Of a DNA stretch of 64,000 nucleotides, positions 1 through 12,000 are shown one piece after another. Position numbers and translations under genes: made by a program. The notes beneath the pieces are model-generated. The model saw only the letters and a program-made list of their open reading frames with translations. It ran no database searches and had not been told where the DNA came from. The first letter of the stretch is position 1, and the number at the start of each line of letters is the position of its first letter. The stretch covers positions 22,201,001 to 22,265,000 of the forward strand of contig NC_092673.1 in assembly GCF_964355755.1 (NCBI RefSeq), in the 5' to 3' direction. The DNA comes from Antedon mediterranea (taxonomy: Eukaryota > Echinodermata > Crinoidea > Comatulida > Antedonidae).

Positions 1-56
1 GTAAGTAAGTTATACATTGGGATATACGAGTATCACTATATCTATTCTGTTCACAG

Positions 57-1340
57 GTATACCAGCTCTGATTGTTCCTATAACTATTGGTATTGATGTT
101 GACAATTACGCAAATAAAGACTAGTAAGTGGTCATTCGATACAATTCATTTATAAAACGTTCTTCTTTATTGGTAATGTTTAATAATGTATCATTTAAAA
201 GTTGTAATATAATATATGTAATAAATAATATTCAATAAAAATTGAGTATACAAACTCGCAGTTTCCCAATAATTCGAGTCAACCTCATGCCTTCCGCAAT
301 GCTGCAATTTCTTCCAATTCTTTTAGATGTGAAAACATTATGATGTACGTTAATTTCCACACATGGCAAACGAAACATTTTGGATCATGTTTTTGTCTCC
401 CTATATTTAAAAATTGTGACCTCTACAGAGAAATGGTTGTATTTTTATGAAACAAAGACCCAATTTTATTACTACTAAAATTTGGTTTGACTGATCTAGA
501 ATCAAGTTTTAACTTGAATTTGGAATACAGATATGTACAATCCTACATAATCCTAGCCTCATACTTGAACACTTTTAGATTCATTATGTTACCAAGGGTA
601 CAACTATATTTATAACACATATTGCGTTTCATTTATGGCAAATCTTTAAATTTCTTATTTTCTTTTCATATTTTAAATGATTGCAAACTGATTTCATATT
701 TTCTTTAAAATAACAAAATTGTTTGTAGGCCTAGGCCTATATTATATTTAATATTTTAGTCGTTCATAATATTAGAATAAATCAATTTTAAAATGAGTGC
801 ATGTAATTCTTTTTTTACAGCTGTTTCCTTGTTGTAACCCGTATGTATTACAGCGTAGCATTACCTATTGCAATCATATTACTCTTTAATACGGTTGTAT
901 TTATTATGGTGTTACGCAGCATAAGTAAACTTGGTAAAATAACAGCACAAGCTCACAGACAAAAGAAAAACAGGCATTTACTGCAGAATGCAGTGTGCAT
1001 ATCGGTAATTATGGGATTGACATGGGTTATTGGATTCTTTGCAATTGGTAGTGCCTCGAAGGTGATTCAGATACTCTTCTGTATCCTGAATTGTTTTCAA
1101 GGCTTCGCTATCTTCGTTATGTATTGTTTAAGAAGTAAGGATGTTCGTAGTTTTTGGACTGCAGAGGTGCGTAAACGATTTATCGAGGTGTCTTTAACAC
1201 TTACAGGAACAAAGAGTACTAGCTCTGTCAATTCCAGTGTAAGTAACACTATTTCTTTTGGTTTGAATTCACCTAAAGAAAAGCAAACACATTTGAGTTT
1301 AAAGAGAGATTCAAGTAACAATCAAGAATCTTTTGCTTAA
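57..1340 (+). CDS. Adhesion-type G protein-coupled receptor, C-terminal part (two last exons)
   Basis: Two exons are visible, 57-123 and 821-1340, joined in phase (TA|C gives Tyr); the gene starts left of the window, and position 1 is itself a GTAAGT donor, making the first intron only 56 bp. The encoded segment runs from the TM4/ECL2 region (IPALIVPITIG, then the ECL2 Cys in DYCFLV) through TM5 (YYSVALPIAIILLFNTVVF), TM6 with GLTWVIGFFAI, and TM7 with FCILNCFQGFAIFVMYC, followed by KDVRSFW and a Ser/Thr-rich tail ending at TAA. GLTWxxG in TM6 and NxxQGFxIF in TM7 are hallmarks of family B2 (adhesion) receptors. This is a plasma-membrane receptor; the GAIN and other ectodomains lie outside the window, so subfamily and ligand cannot be assigned. 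Candidate AATAAA signals lie near 1505 and 1766. Confidence 0.82.
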
Positions 1341-2281
1341 TTTGCGCATGTTTCTAATGATTATTGGGACCACCCAATGGCTGCATCCTCAATCGGCCAA
1401 TCTCTATGATGGTGAAGTTAGTGTATATCTTCTCGATGTTCTGCCCTCTATAGCCAATCTCTTTGTATACTATAAAGCTTAACATTATTTCAGTTATCCA
1501 AGTAAATAAAATCGATTTTAGATACACGCATAATATTGTATCCGAAACTCCGATGTAACTACGTTTGCCTTAATGATCATTACCCAGAGGGAATTGTTAT
1601 TTTGATATTTTATTTATTTATTTCAATAATATTTTACGAGGGTGGTCCATCCAGCCGAAGCTGATATATATGATCAATATAAAACAAACTGAGTGGATTA
1701 TTCAAAATGTTTGCTATTTTATATCATCTGTAAGTGAGAACTTAATAGTTAGAATGTTTTTGAAATAAATAAAAAATAAAAGTAAGTAGATAAAAAACAG
1801 GCCATTATGATTGTATATTTTGAAATTTATGTTTATCTTCAAGATGAACGAAACAAGTTCGAAATAATATAATGATAATGGTCGCCTCACTTTTTTTTCT
1901 AATTTGTTTTATATTACAATTGTGATCATTAGGCCTATTGTAGGCCTAAATATAGATTGTAAATTGTGAGAGTCTAAAAAAAACCATTAGTGCTTTAGAA
2001 ATGATTTAAATAATAATTATTCAGGTTTTTGGTATATTTGTTTGAACAATCTAATGAAACTAAGTCAATATTTAAAGATCTATTTCAAGATTTGTGGATT
2101 ACTAAAATTTAAATATTATTATGATATTTTATCTAACAATGTTATAATATTTTAGTTAAGTATATATTTATATTTATCAAATGATCATAATGAAATTAAT
2201 TTGTTAATTGTAATTATATTCAGATTTTAGATACACTGTATCAATAATAATCAAAAACAATACTGTATTGTACGTGAAAAA

Positions 2282-2392
2282 GAGACCCCCATGTAACCCC
2301 CTTAATTAAGAGACCCCCATGTAACCCCCTTAATTAAGAGACCCCCATGTAACCCCCTTAATTAAGAGACCCCCATGTAACCCCCTTAATTA
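2282..2392. repeat. 28-bp tandem repeat, four copies
   Basis: Four almost perfect head-to-tail copies of a 28-bp unit of the form GAGACCCCCATGTAA followed by CCCCCTTAATTAA, starting at 2282, 2310, 2338 and 2366. The C5 runs stand out in AT-rich DNA. The copies are identical by eye, so the expansion is recent. Confidence 0.95.
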
Positions 2393-2622
2393 CATTGTTG
2401 CCAGCAGTCAATATAATAAGCGGAATAAGCGTGCGTCTGATACCAGCTGTTTTGAATGTTTGTCATGTGATAGATTGCAATTTAAGACAAATAAATAATT
2501 ATGTTATTATGTTAGAAATCACAAATGAACAATATCATATCATTATCACAAAAAAAACAAAAACAAAACAATATCATTATTAAACAGTAATATCAAGATT
2601 ACCCAAGAAATCCTGTGATGAA

Positions 2623-2705
2623 TTGCCATACTTTAATTAGCATACCAAACGTTTACAGTTAATACAAATAAATATAATAATAATTAATCAATGATAAAAT
2701 AACAT
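2623..2705 (+). repeat. Direct repeat, copy 1 of an 80-bp segment
   Basis: This stretch (TTGCCATACTTTAATTAGCA onwards) recurs almost unchanged at 3096-3178, about 470 bp downstream in the same orientation, with only one or two substitutions. No terminal inverted repeats are apparent, so it looks like a local duplication or two copies of a short dispersed repeat. Confidence 0.9.
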
Positions 2706-3094
2706 CGGAGGTGGTTTCCCGATTAATCGTACGATCAAAACGGTACTGGGTATGATCAACTAGTGTTCGTGTTCCCACCTAATCATCCATTCATAGAAGT
2801 ACTGATGAAGATATCAATCTGTGGCGACAATAGAATGGACCCGAGACCTGGCTATCTTCGACTTTTAAATAATAGAAAGTTTTGAAAAATTGTGTTAGGA
2901 TAGAAATGTACGTAGGTAGGCTAGTTGATGGGAATATGTTTATAGAAAAATGGTAATAGTCTCTAAATTAATTTTTACAAGTTGCGATGAGAAAACTGTT
3001 ACTTGATCTGTACATAAAGTGAAACATAAATAAAATAATGAAAAATGTTAGTAAAAAATTGTTAAGAGTAAAGATATAAGAAAGAAAGGCAAAG

Positions 3095-3178
3095 ATTGCT
3101 ATACTTTAATTAGCATACCAAACGTTTACAGTTAATACAAATACATATAATAATAATTAATCAATGATAAAATAACAT
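3095..3178 (+). repeat. Direct repeat, copy 2 of an 80-bp segment
   Basis: Second copy of the segment at 2623-2705; they share the core ATACTTTAATTAGCATACC and an identical 3' part through AATAACAT. The spacing of about 470 bp holds no recognisable gene. Confidence 0.9.
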
Positions 3179-3302
3179 GAACATGATAATGGATATAGCA
3201 TTATTACACAGTGATAATAAATATTACCAAATGAATGTGATTTATAGTATAAAGTACATAAAAAAACTGGCTGCAGTCGCGCGCTCAAATTTGAGTTAGT
3301 GT

Positions 3303-3345
3303 TTACCGACCGACCGACCAACCGACCGCCCGCCAACCGACCGAC
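3303..3345. repeat. ACCG/ACCA microsatellite
   Basis: An imperfect tetranucleotide run based on CGAC (ACCGACCGACCAACCGACCG and continuing), a GC-rich island in AT-rich surroundings. Confidence 0.85.
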
Positions 3346-4482
3346 ATAGTGAGCTAGAGTCGCGTTTGCACGTGACTAATAATTGAATGCGCAATGAAGC
3401 TGTTGTATCTGAAAAGTCTTGTTTTAAATTGATATGTTGTCATCACCATTGAAATTATTTATAATTAAAGAACTTAATTCTCTTTTCACGCATACACAAA
3501 ACAATAATATTATAGGGAAACAAAACAGTAGTGTAACAGCCTTCACTGCATTGTGTTGTTATATATACCATTTCTTTTAACAAGCACTCCACTTTTTTTT
3601 CCACACTTTTGCTTTTTTTGTAGATACATCTTGTTGGTAAATAATGCAAAATTGTTTAGCATTGCAGGAAAATATAATTGTAGTTAATTTAACATGTGAG
3701 TTAAAATACTTCAAAATTATTCCAGGAAATTGATCTTTGCAAGTTTTTTGTTGAGTCGTTAAAAACGTCTACATTATTGGTTGGTTGGTGACTAGTCAGG
3801 GTGAAGGCATAAACTAGGTTACCAAACGTTTGAACACTAATGAAAGAAAGATTACAGCACTTGCGATGTGCTTAAAGAATGTATTCTCGTGTTTTCTAAC
3901 GATTTAAATATGTCGATTCATCGTACGAATAAGCTAGACAACATAGCATAATTCGGGTTTGTTTATAGAAAATAATGTACTGTTTAATACAGGGATGGAT
4001 AATGTTGCTGTTTGCGATATTTGTAATAATTGTTAAATCTTGTCATTTCACAAAGTGAGTATTTTTCTTTTGTCTGTATTTTAGAATCCATACATTTTAG
4101 TGTAAAGCAGTCAACAAGGTGTTTATGTATACTGTATATTATTAGACCATAGAGGTAGGCCTATTCATTCATTCAATCCCTGGTCCATAGAAAGTATCTA
4201 ATTCAATTTATCGTTCAATATGTTGTTTAATAATAACTATCACTCTTTTAGAACTCTAGAACGAATTTTTTACTTGAGAACCGTGCTATTGCTAAGTTTT
4301 GTGTAGTCTGCTTGACTGGGAAGCATTATTTTTTTCATATTAGGTGGCAGAAACTATAGAGGGTGTGCATCCACACACATGAATATTCATGATGTGACGG
4401 AATAATAAATATTTATTATATATATAGGGCCTATAATATTATAATATATGATAATTTATTATACAGGAATAGTAGTCTACAT

Positions 4483-4620
4483 TTAAAGATGTATTGTCCC
4501 CCAAAAACATGAAAATGAAGATTAATTAAATCAGACTTTGAATAGGTTATTTTGTAGTTGTAATAAAGTTATTCACGTAGAAAAAAACCCAATTTTTGTT
4601 CACTTATAAAACAAACATAA
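4483..4620 (+). mobile_element. MITE fragment, family with TTAAAGATGTATTGTCCC termini
   Basis: The left end matches the terminal inverted repeat of the intact element at 35328-35863. It is followed by a shared segment (AAAACATGAAAATGAAGATT, AATAAAGTTATTCAC) that recurs at 8485-8560. No right terminus was found before the C6orf136 first exon, so the 3' limit is approximate. Confidence 0.6.
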
Positions 4621-4826
4621 AAAATGGTTAGGGTTCGTACCGCGGCGCGCCCCACCACCATTCTCGGAATCAACGTTGGTGGCGCTTGTGATTTCTTCTC
4701 AATAATAATTCCTGGCTCATCATCAAAACAAAATCATCGGGGAAACATGTGAAAATCAAAAAGTTTGCCACGGGAATGATTTGTTAAGCTTATATTAATT
4801 ATATATGAATATATTATATATTTACC

Positions 4827-7800
4827 ATGAATCATTTACGACTGCTAAACCAGTCTTTGCTGTGCAGAAGAATGTTATTGGCACCGTGCAAGGCTGCTTT
4901 TGTGGCTTCTGCTAGGCCTAGACCCTGGCCTAGGCCAGCCAGATTTGACAGACATTGTTATTATTATTGCACTTGGGACCAATGCCACCAAAACAATGGT
5001 GCCTCACCCATTGGGCCTGACATGGCTTGCGCCAGTGCAATGTTTCAAGATAGGGTAGGTTGTGCAATGGAATCGAAGATTTTAATTGTGTTATCTATTG
5101 AGACAAAAATTAGTAAATTCTTGAAATATAAATAAAAAATTATTAAATATTACATTTATTATTGTTCAAGCGTCACTGGAGTTAGCGTGTCGTTAGTTAA
5201 AAAGATAGGGTATGGGTATGGTGTTAATAACGCCACACACAAAGGCGTAGGCTACGCAAAGTGTACGCCAGCCTTACGCCGGCGCCATACGTGTGAATAC
5301 TTCTTCTGACACTCAAATAAACAAGTAAATACAAATAAAATATATATTCAGAAAGTTCAAGGCCGTAATGAGAGGTTAAAAACAGACGAGGATAAAATAT
5401 GACGATCTGTGCTGGGGAATTAGGTTGGGTGGTGAAAATTGGATCATGCTCATGGCTACGGCCCTAAAGTTATTTCTCTTTCACTTCAGAATAAGAAGTT
5501 ATCTGCCCCTCGCATCGGTGTGTACCGCCAAACAAATGGAAAGCTACATGTAGGACCAGTCTTTAATTGTCAAGATTTACATTTTCTGATCAAAGGACAG
5601 CATGATCTTAAGAATCGATCTAGAAGTAGACGATCAGAATCACTTAATAAAGATGTCAGACCCACATCTGTTATGTGCCTCACAGATGGCATGCATATCT
5701 ATCCTGCTGAAATGTGGAAAGCAGAAGAAGGTGATGCAAAGAGAATTGGAAACAAGAAACAACAAGAGCTTCCTGCTGTCTTTATGATAGAGGAAAGTCA
5801 GATTAATGCCCTGTTGTCTTTGATTTCTTCAAGTATATTAGAACTACAGTTAAAAGAGAAGATATTGAAGCTTGTTAATGAGGTACTGCATGTTGATAGA
5901 CTGATGTGCACGACTGCAAAACCTCACAATTGCAATGCGGATGATATTGCTTGTTACGCAGATATGAATTATAACAGTAGCAACAAACTTGAAAAGTGTC
6001 GTCATATCACACAAGACCAAGGCACAATCAACGATATCATAAAAAATGAATGGCGTGAGAACGATATTAAATGCTATAGTTACTTTAAAAGTCTTGTAGA
6101 TGTCAAATCAAATGATGTACACTCAACAAGCCATGTCTATTTCCGGAGAGGTGTACCACAGTTGTCATCGCAGTATGGTAAAGATGTAGTAAAGGCACTA
6201 CGTCCCAGTAAAGAACAACTGAATCTGATGATGGAAAAGCTTTCAGAAGAAGTAAGTATGTTGAGTATGCAGGTCCTTCATGTGTTCCAGGACATTATGT
6301 GACTTTCTTATAATATGTCCTCAGTTTTCAAATGTATTTCCAGGGTGTCGAGCATATAATATTGATAGTTAAAAATAAATATCAAAAAGTAGTATTAATT
6401 TCATATAATAATGACCCCCCCCCCCCTCCCTCTCCTTTTTATGTAAACTTCATCCCCTGTCCACCCTGTAGTATGGACAATAAAGTGTTATCAGTATCTG
6501 TAATTCAATTGAATTGAATGTTTGTTTCTTTCAGATGCCAAATTTCTTTGCAAAAAATCATGATTTTAACATTTACTCATCAAACATATTGTTTGAAAAC
6601 AAGGTTTTTCATATAAAAACACGGTTTGTATTTAAATTTATTATATTACCATTGAAAAAAACTAACCACTCCTAAAACAGCCCTTGCAGCAGCCTCCCAG
6701 CCGGTTGTTAGTATATCGTCACGAACTGTGCACCCCCTCCTCCACCTTTTCTTTAAGGCTGGATCCGCCCCTGGACTAGTCTTTTATCTGTTTTTGTTTT
6801 CAGTGGTCTTGTTGCTTATAAAGGAAGTATCCAGACAATGAAATATTCTAGTTTTGTGTATTTTACTGATTTACAAATGGAAGTTTTAAAAATAAGTCTT
6901 CAAGAAGAGCGAGATAATATTCAGGTGCGATGGCGTGTCAAAGGCTTACCGGCTCATACTTATTATATTAATAAACTATTGAGAAGAAAAACAAGATACA
7001 GGTATAAATAATATAGGTCATTCCATTTATTGATTTTAATTTAACTGACCAATCAAAGACATGTTGTAAAACAGTGCAGTACAGTAATTCACTAATAATT
7101 TTGTTTATGTTGACACAAATAGGCTTTCATAGATTTCAAATTGAAATAAAAATATAATATACAGTACATAATATAATGTAAATTTATAATAATTTGATTT
7201 CGGTATAACAGAGGTGTGCCCTCTATGGACCCACGGCAGTCACAGTGCAGTGCCTAGTATAGTGTACCATGAATGTGCAATCTGAAAAATGAGGTCTTTT
7301 GCCCAAGGATTTAACAAGCTACACTATTTCAATTCCTTACATTACACTATATCTATATATTATACTGTATAATGCCATTGTTGAACAAATAAAAATTTTT
7401 GAACTTGAACTATGTGGGTCTAATAGATTTGTTTTCATTCTATTTTAGGTATTTTGATGCATTTTCCACATTTTACATAGGACAAGATGGTCTGATTCAC
7501 CGGCATGTGCTTGACAAGGTAAAATATTGTGTTACTAGTGTACTTACGTTGGCAACTAATTCAATAATAAAGTTGTTTACAATTAAGTTCAGAGATCACT
7601 AACATTCTGGACTGCATGTCCTGGATTGCATGAGGTAACTCCTTGAATGATTTTAAAATCAAGACAGTACTTATATTAATAATGCAGTATATGTATGGTC
7701 AAGCATTCCTATTAGTACTGTACTTAAGTACTTTTTGCACATTTTTGCTCCGACACTTCACCTACACCCAATCCAGTATAGCTCTTCATTGAGAACTGTT

Positions 7801-7977
7801 TTTTTATTTAGTTTAAAAAAAGTGCAAATTTTATTATTATTATATTATCTATTACAGGTTATACCGAGTCCAGAAGAGAAAGCACAGGCATTAAGCTGGC
7901 TTCAACGACTAGCATTGAGTCTGGGACTTGTGAGGCCACCCTCACTTGCTGGTGACTGGAATAGTAATACCAGGTAA
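4827..7977 (+). CDS. C6orf136: C6orf136 homologue (DUF2358 family), six exons, predicted mitochondrial
   Basis: Exons 4827-5054, 5490-6251, 6535-6623, 6804-7001, 7449-7518 and 7858-7977 join with perfect phase agreement to 488 codons plus TAA. Exon 1 (MNHLRLLNQSLLCRRMLLAP, then Arg/Ala/Pro-rich) looks like a mitochondrial presequence. Exons 2-6 give the conserved C-terminal domain: MPNFFAKNHDFNIYS, then IQVRWRVKGLPAHTYY, YFDAFSTFYIGQDGLI and HRHVLDKV, closely matching my memory of vertebrate C6orf136 (ARWRLVGLP, YDAYSTFYLNSSGLI, RHRLDKL). The protein is longer than the human form (about 315 aa) because of a divergent region in exon 2. Molecular function is unknown; the fold relates to NTF2-like DUF2358 proteins. 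Exon 1 is the least certain part, but its GTAGGT donor is phase 0, as exon 2 needs. AATAAA follows at 8074. Convergent with DUSP12. Confidence 0.85.
7207..7312 (-). mobile_element. SINE body fragment (intron 4 of the C6orf136 homologue)
   Basis: It shares the string CTATGGACCCACGGCAGTCA, then CAGTGCAGTGCCTA and CCCAAGGAT, with 40608-40690, the body of the 5S/tRNA-headed SINE. The head is missing here. A tail ending in a TTGAAC-type repeat (7380-7407) follows, but that may belong to another retroposon. Confidence 0.6.
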
Positions 7978-8073
7978 ACAAGTAATATTGGATGAGAGCT
8001 GTCATACTTCCTTGTAGTTGTAATATTATGAGAATTCCATTGACCACATTCAAGCATATCAAGTTACCTTTTC

Positions 8074-8079
8074 AATAAA
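8074..8079 (+). terminator. Candidate polyadenylation signal of the C6orf136 homologue
   Basis: AATAAA about 97 bp after the TAA stop at 7977; first clean hexamer in the 3' flank. Confidence 0.5.
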
Positions 8080-8470
8080 ATTAAGAATCTATAATTATTA
8101 TATTATATGTTTTGTAGGTAGTTTGGTGGTGTGTGCACACATACTAGTAGGGTAGTATAAATTATCAACAATTAATCATACAAACAATGTAGATTTTGGG
8201 GTTATTATTACTATTATCATTGCTGTGGATTTGTAAATAGCAAAATAAATTTGATTATTGTTGATAGGAATGTTTACTTTTATTAGATGAAATATATAAC
8301 AGCAAAGTTTAATTAAAATGATTAATTTATTTATCAGTGTTGTTATTTGTATATTTTTTTGAACGAGGCAATATTGCCTACAGTGGTGTTTAGAAACATC
8401 TTTCTCTGAACATATTTTAAAGGTGAAATTTGCATATACAGTATTACAAAAGCAATATAATGTTACGTCT

Positions 8471-8640
8471 TAGTTTTTTAGATTTGATGACCCAAAAACA
8501 TGAAAAATGAAGATTAAAAATTTTGAATATGCCATTTTGCAGTTTTAATAAAGTTATTCACTTCGGTAGGAAAAAAAAACTCAAAAAGTAATGATTTAAC
8601 TTATAAAAAGACAAAATAAACAGTTTTTTCAAGTAAATAT
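8471..8640 (+). mobile_element. Degenerate MITE, same family as 35328-35863
   Basis: It shares GACCCAAAAACATGAAAAAT, TTTTGCAGTTTTAATAAAGT and the TTATTCAC block with 4495-4580, though the termini are decayed. It lies between the convergent C6orf136 and DUSP12 genes. Confidence 0.55.
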
Positions 8641-9040
8641 TTTTTTAAATTCATGTTGGCACATAATAATCGTGTTGAAAAATATTTTAAATCAAAAGGC
8701 CTGCTGGTGCATGAAAGCAAGTACTTGTATGTAATGTCCTTGGTAAAAGACAACAAAGATTGGTCCAAATTATTTAAAAGTTTGGAAATCAGTTGACCGA
8801 TGAAACATTTTTATCTTTGGCTGAAAATTACCACAGGACATCATGAACAGTTCCCTTGCCAGGGGCAGATTCAAGGGGAGCCCAACTGGCTCGGGTTCTC
8901 TCTAAATTTCACAAATTTTAATGCAAAAGATAGTATATCAAGTTCAGCACTTCATTTCCCTATTTCAAAATCCTGGATCCGCCACTGCTTGCTGAAACAA
9001 GGATACGGTCTTCAGGGATGGAGAACCATCTTTGATCATA

Positions 9041-9046
9041 TTTATT
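9041..9046 (-). terminator. Polyadenylation hexamer overlapping the DUSP12 stop codon
   Basis: On the minus strand the end of the frame reads CAATAAATATG, so AATAAA overlaps the TAA stop. Whether it is used, giving almost no 3'UTR, cannot be told from sequence alone. Confidence 0.35.
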
Positions 9047-12000
9047 GACTCTCAACAGTGTCTTTAGGATGTTGAATCACTTTGTCCACTTTGTTAAGAT
9101 GCACATGAAATGATGGGGTTACCCAAGCACCACAAGAACACTGCTCACCTGTCAGTGAATAAGAGATAGTATTTTGTATCTGGTTGAAAGTGCGCTCAGA
9201 CAAAACTTGCATGGGCATTTACACAGACGAGTGGTAATAGTAACACAAATATAGAATGTTATTCTTTATGACCATTTACACAAAGCGCGGAGCAGATGGG
9301 CTGACAAAACATGGTTTACCGTTACCGCTCGTCTGTGTAAATTGGCCTTTAGGTACAATAATATCATTTGATGAATATTGAATGAAAGATTGAATATAAG
9401 TATACTGGACTGTAGCCATTGTTTGTTTTATCTTTATACTGGGTGACCTCTTCAGTCAAAGACTGATCTCCCAGAGGGCCCAGTTGGTGATGATCAGTGG
9501 CTGTGATATACTAATACACCGGGGTAAGCCCCTACTCGTCTCGAAAGATGTACTAGGTTCTTTAAAGTGCACACGAGCAAGTTGTGTACACTGGACCTAC
9601 GGTTTATAGTCCTTATCCGAGAAGACTCGTTCTACCACCAGAACCATGGAGTGAGTGAGCCTCGAACCCTTGCTGATGTTATGGCTACGTGATTACGGTT
9701 CCACTGTCTTAACCGCTATCGGCCACTCACTCACCATGGTTTGTAAGATTTCAACCGGACCACTTTTTATAGGTTTTTTTTTTATATTAAGTTTAGGAAG
9801 GTTGCCCTTATTTTTTTCAATGTTTAGGAGCTGAACTTTATAATATTCTGATTATTCTTTAGCCCTTCCCTTGATATATTATTGTTTTATTTATGTTTAT
9901 ATATATATTTTTGGGTAAATTAAAGAAAAGAATAACCCTGTAGCCCGCACAGGATTATTTACTTTTATTGCGATAACCGCACCACCTTATTTCTTGCGGT
10001 TAAAGCACATACAGTACTGTGCACATAATAATCAATTATTTCTTACCAGACCAATTAAATGAACCAATTTTAGCTGAGCACTTTGGACAGACAATCTAAA
10101 GAAATTAGAATGGTGTGGTATAATTTAAAACGTGCTGAGTCACATAGATTTATGGTGCTGTTTTTCTTATACTATCTACAGCATTAGGTTTAGTTTAGCA
10201 CTAATGTGTCATAGTAATGCCACATTTTCAACTGGAAATACTGTAATATTAACCAATGTTAGGGAGCATGTATAATAAAACTAAATAAATTTATACTTTT
10301 GCTTTCCGGTAAAATCAGTAATTTTCAGGATTTTTAAAAACTATTTCATATTAATTTCATTTTTTTGTTTACATATTTGCTTTTCCTTGACAATATTTTG
10401 AGTTTAACATATCGTACATATGAAATATTTACCTTGCCCTGTGTGGTGCCGATAATTGCCGACTCCATCCACGAAACTGGTTCAATGAACAAGGATGTAC
10501 ACCTGGACTGTGTTACGGGATCGCTGCTCACTTCAGCTAACATATTCCGTTTGTTCCACTTGAATGCCTCTTGTCCTGACCCTTGATCATGCCCAATGAT
10601 ATTTCCTCTTGACAGCAACAATCGTCTGTTATTTTTAATTGCAAATAAATAATGTCTGCCATTTATTCACTTACATCGTGAACAAATGAAACACAAGAAA
10701 TTGTATTGGTCCACTTTAAAATGGAAATTCATTTTACTTGGCATAATTAAGACAATAAAACAAAAATTGCAAAAAGCAATTTTATAAAATACTATGTCTC
10801 TTTCCAATGATTGTTTATACTGTAGTTCTTTACATACTAATGAACCACTGTATATGCACATTTTTTTGCGACCACCTAAAAAATAAAAATTCTAATTGTA
10901 ATTTACCTGCATTTCTTACACTTAAAGATCACCTCTTGTAACGTTGAACTGTTCTTTGGATCTGCTGCTATTCTGTAACTTGTATCATCTCCAGCTGTAA
11001 GAAAAATTAAGTCATTTTTCAATCCAATTTTTGGTCAAAGTGATAACTGTTATGTGGTATATAGCATATTTAACAATGAAGTGTTGACAAATTATTTTTC
11101 AGTGGGACAATATATCTTTAATATTAAGCATTAAAAAGCAAATCAATTTCTAAGAGTCGCATATAACTTTGTATATAACAAGTGCCAATGGAATACAGGT
11201 AATTTATAATCAATTAAATGTACCTTTAATTTTGTTTGCCCATTGTACTAAACGAAATCGTTTATATCGTGGATCTTCTTTGTCTATTCTGTTTCCCATC
11301 TGATGATACAGTTGTAGTTGTGATATAAATGCCTCGTTTGGCCTGAAAGTGTTAACAAACAAATTCAATTTTTTTTTTAAATTATCTATTCATCATAGAC
11401 ATTATCCAAAAGGTTTCTTAAGCTCTCTGTCTACACTATAAAACTACTTTGACAAAAAGGTGTGATGTGATATGACACCATCATGTTCATATGTGGTCAC
11501 ATTTTGTTGTCACATTTTGATAGTGTAGACAGAGCTTTAGGAGGATTTGCTATAGTAGTCGGGCTGGGTAGAAGGCCTGAATAAGCTTTAAATTTGGTGG
11601 AAGACTTTGGAGATGCTCACCTCAGCACGGCACAATTACATACCATCCAAAAATAGTGATCGATGCAAATAATAAAAAACATACAACAACAAATTACTAC
11701 TTAAATACCATGATTTGAATATCTTACATGACAGCAGGTCTAATTTTCTGTACTTCTTTTAAAGCTTCGTCCACTGTTAGACATTCCTTCTCCATTAGAT
11801 ATGCTATAACAACTGATGCACTCCTTGACACTCCTCCAAAGCTGGAAGAAAATGTTTGAATTTCATTACAGTACATGAATCTCATTCTCTCTGGGTTTAA
11901 AAAACAAATCTTTTAATATGTCCTTACCAATGCACCAGGATTCCACCTTTCTGCAATCCATCTTTGACAAATTCAGTACACTCTGGTAAAAACTGCAGAA

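Larger units (their letters stand above)
1341..4826. other. Intergenic stretch, repeats but no supported gene
   Basis: AT-rich DNA between the GPCR and the C6orf136 homologue. It holds the 28-bp satellite at 2282-2392, a duplicated 80-bp segment (2623-2705 and 3095-3178), an ACCG microsatellite at 3303-3345 and a MITE left end at 4483. Open frames here are short and lack family similarity or splice support. Confidence 0.6.

Noticed and set aside
3975-4054. A short frame (MYCLIQGWIMLLFAIFVIIV start) resembling a signal-peptide exon followed by a GTGAGT donor.
   Set aside because: No downstream exon in the matching phase was found and no family similarity supports it; hydrophobic AT-rich frames occur by chance.
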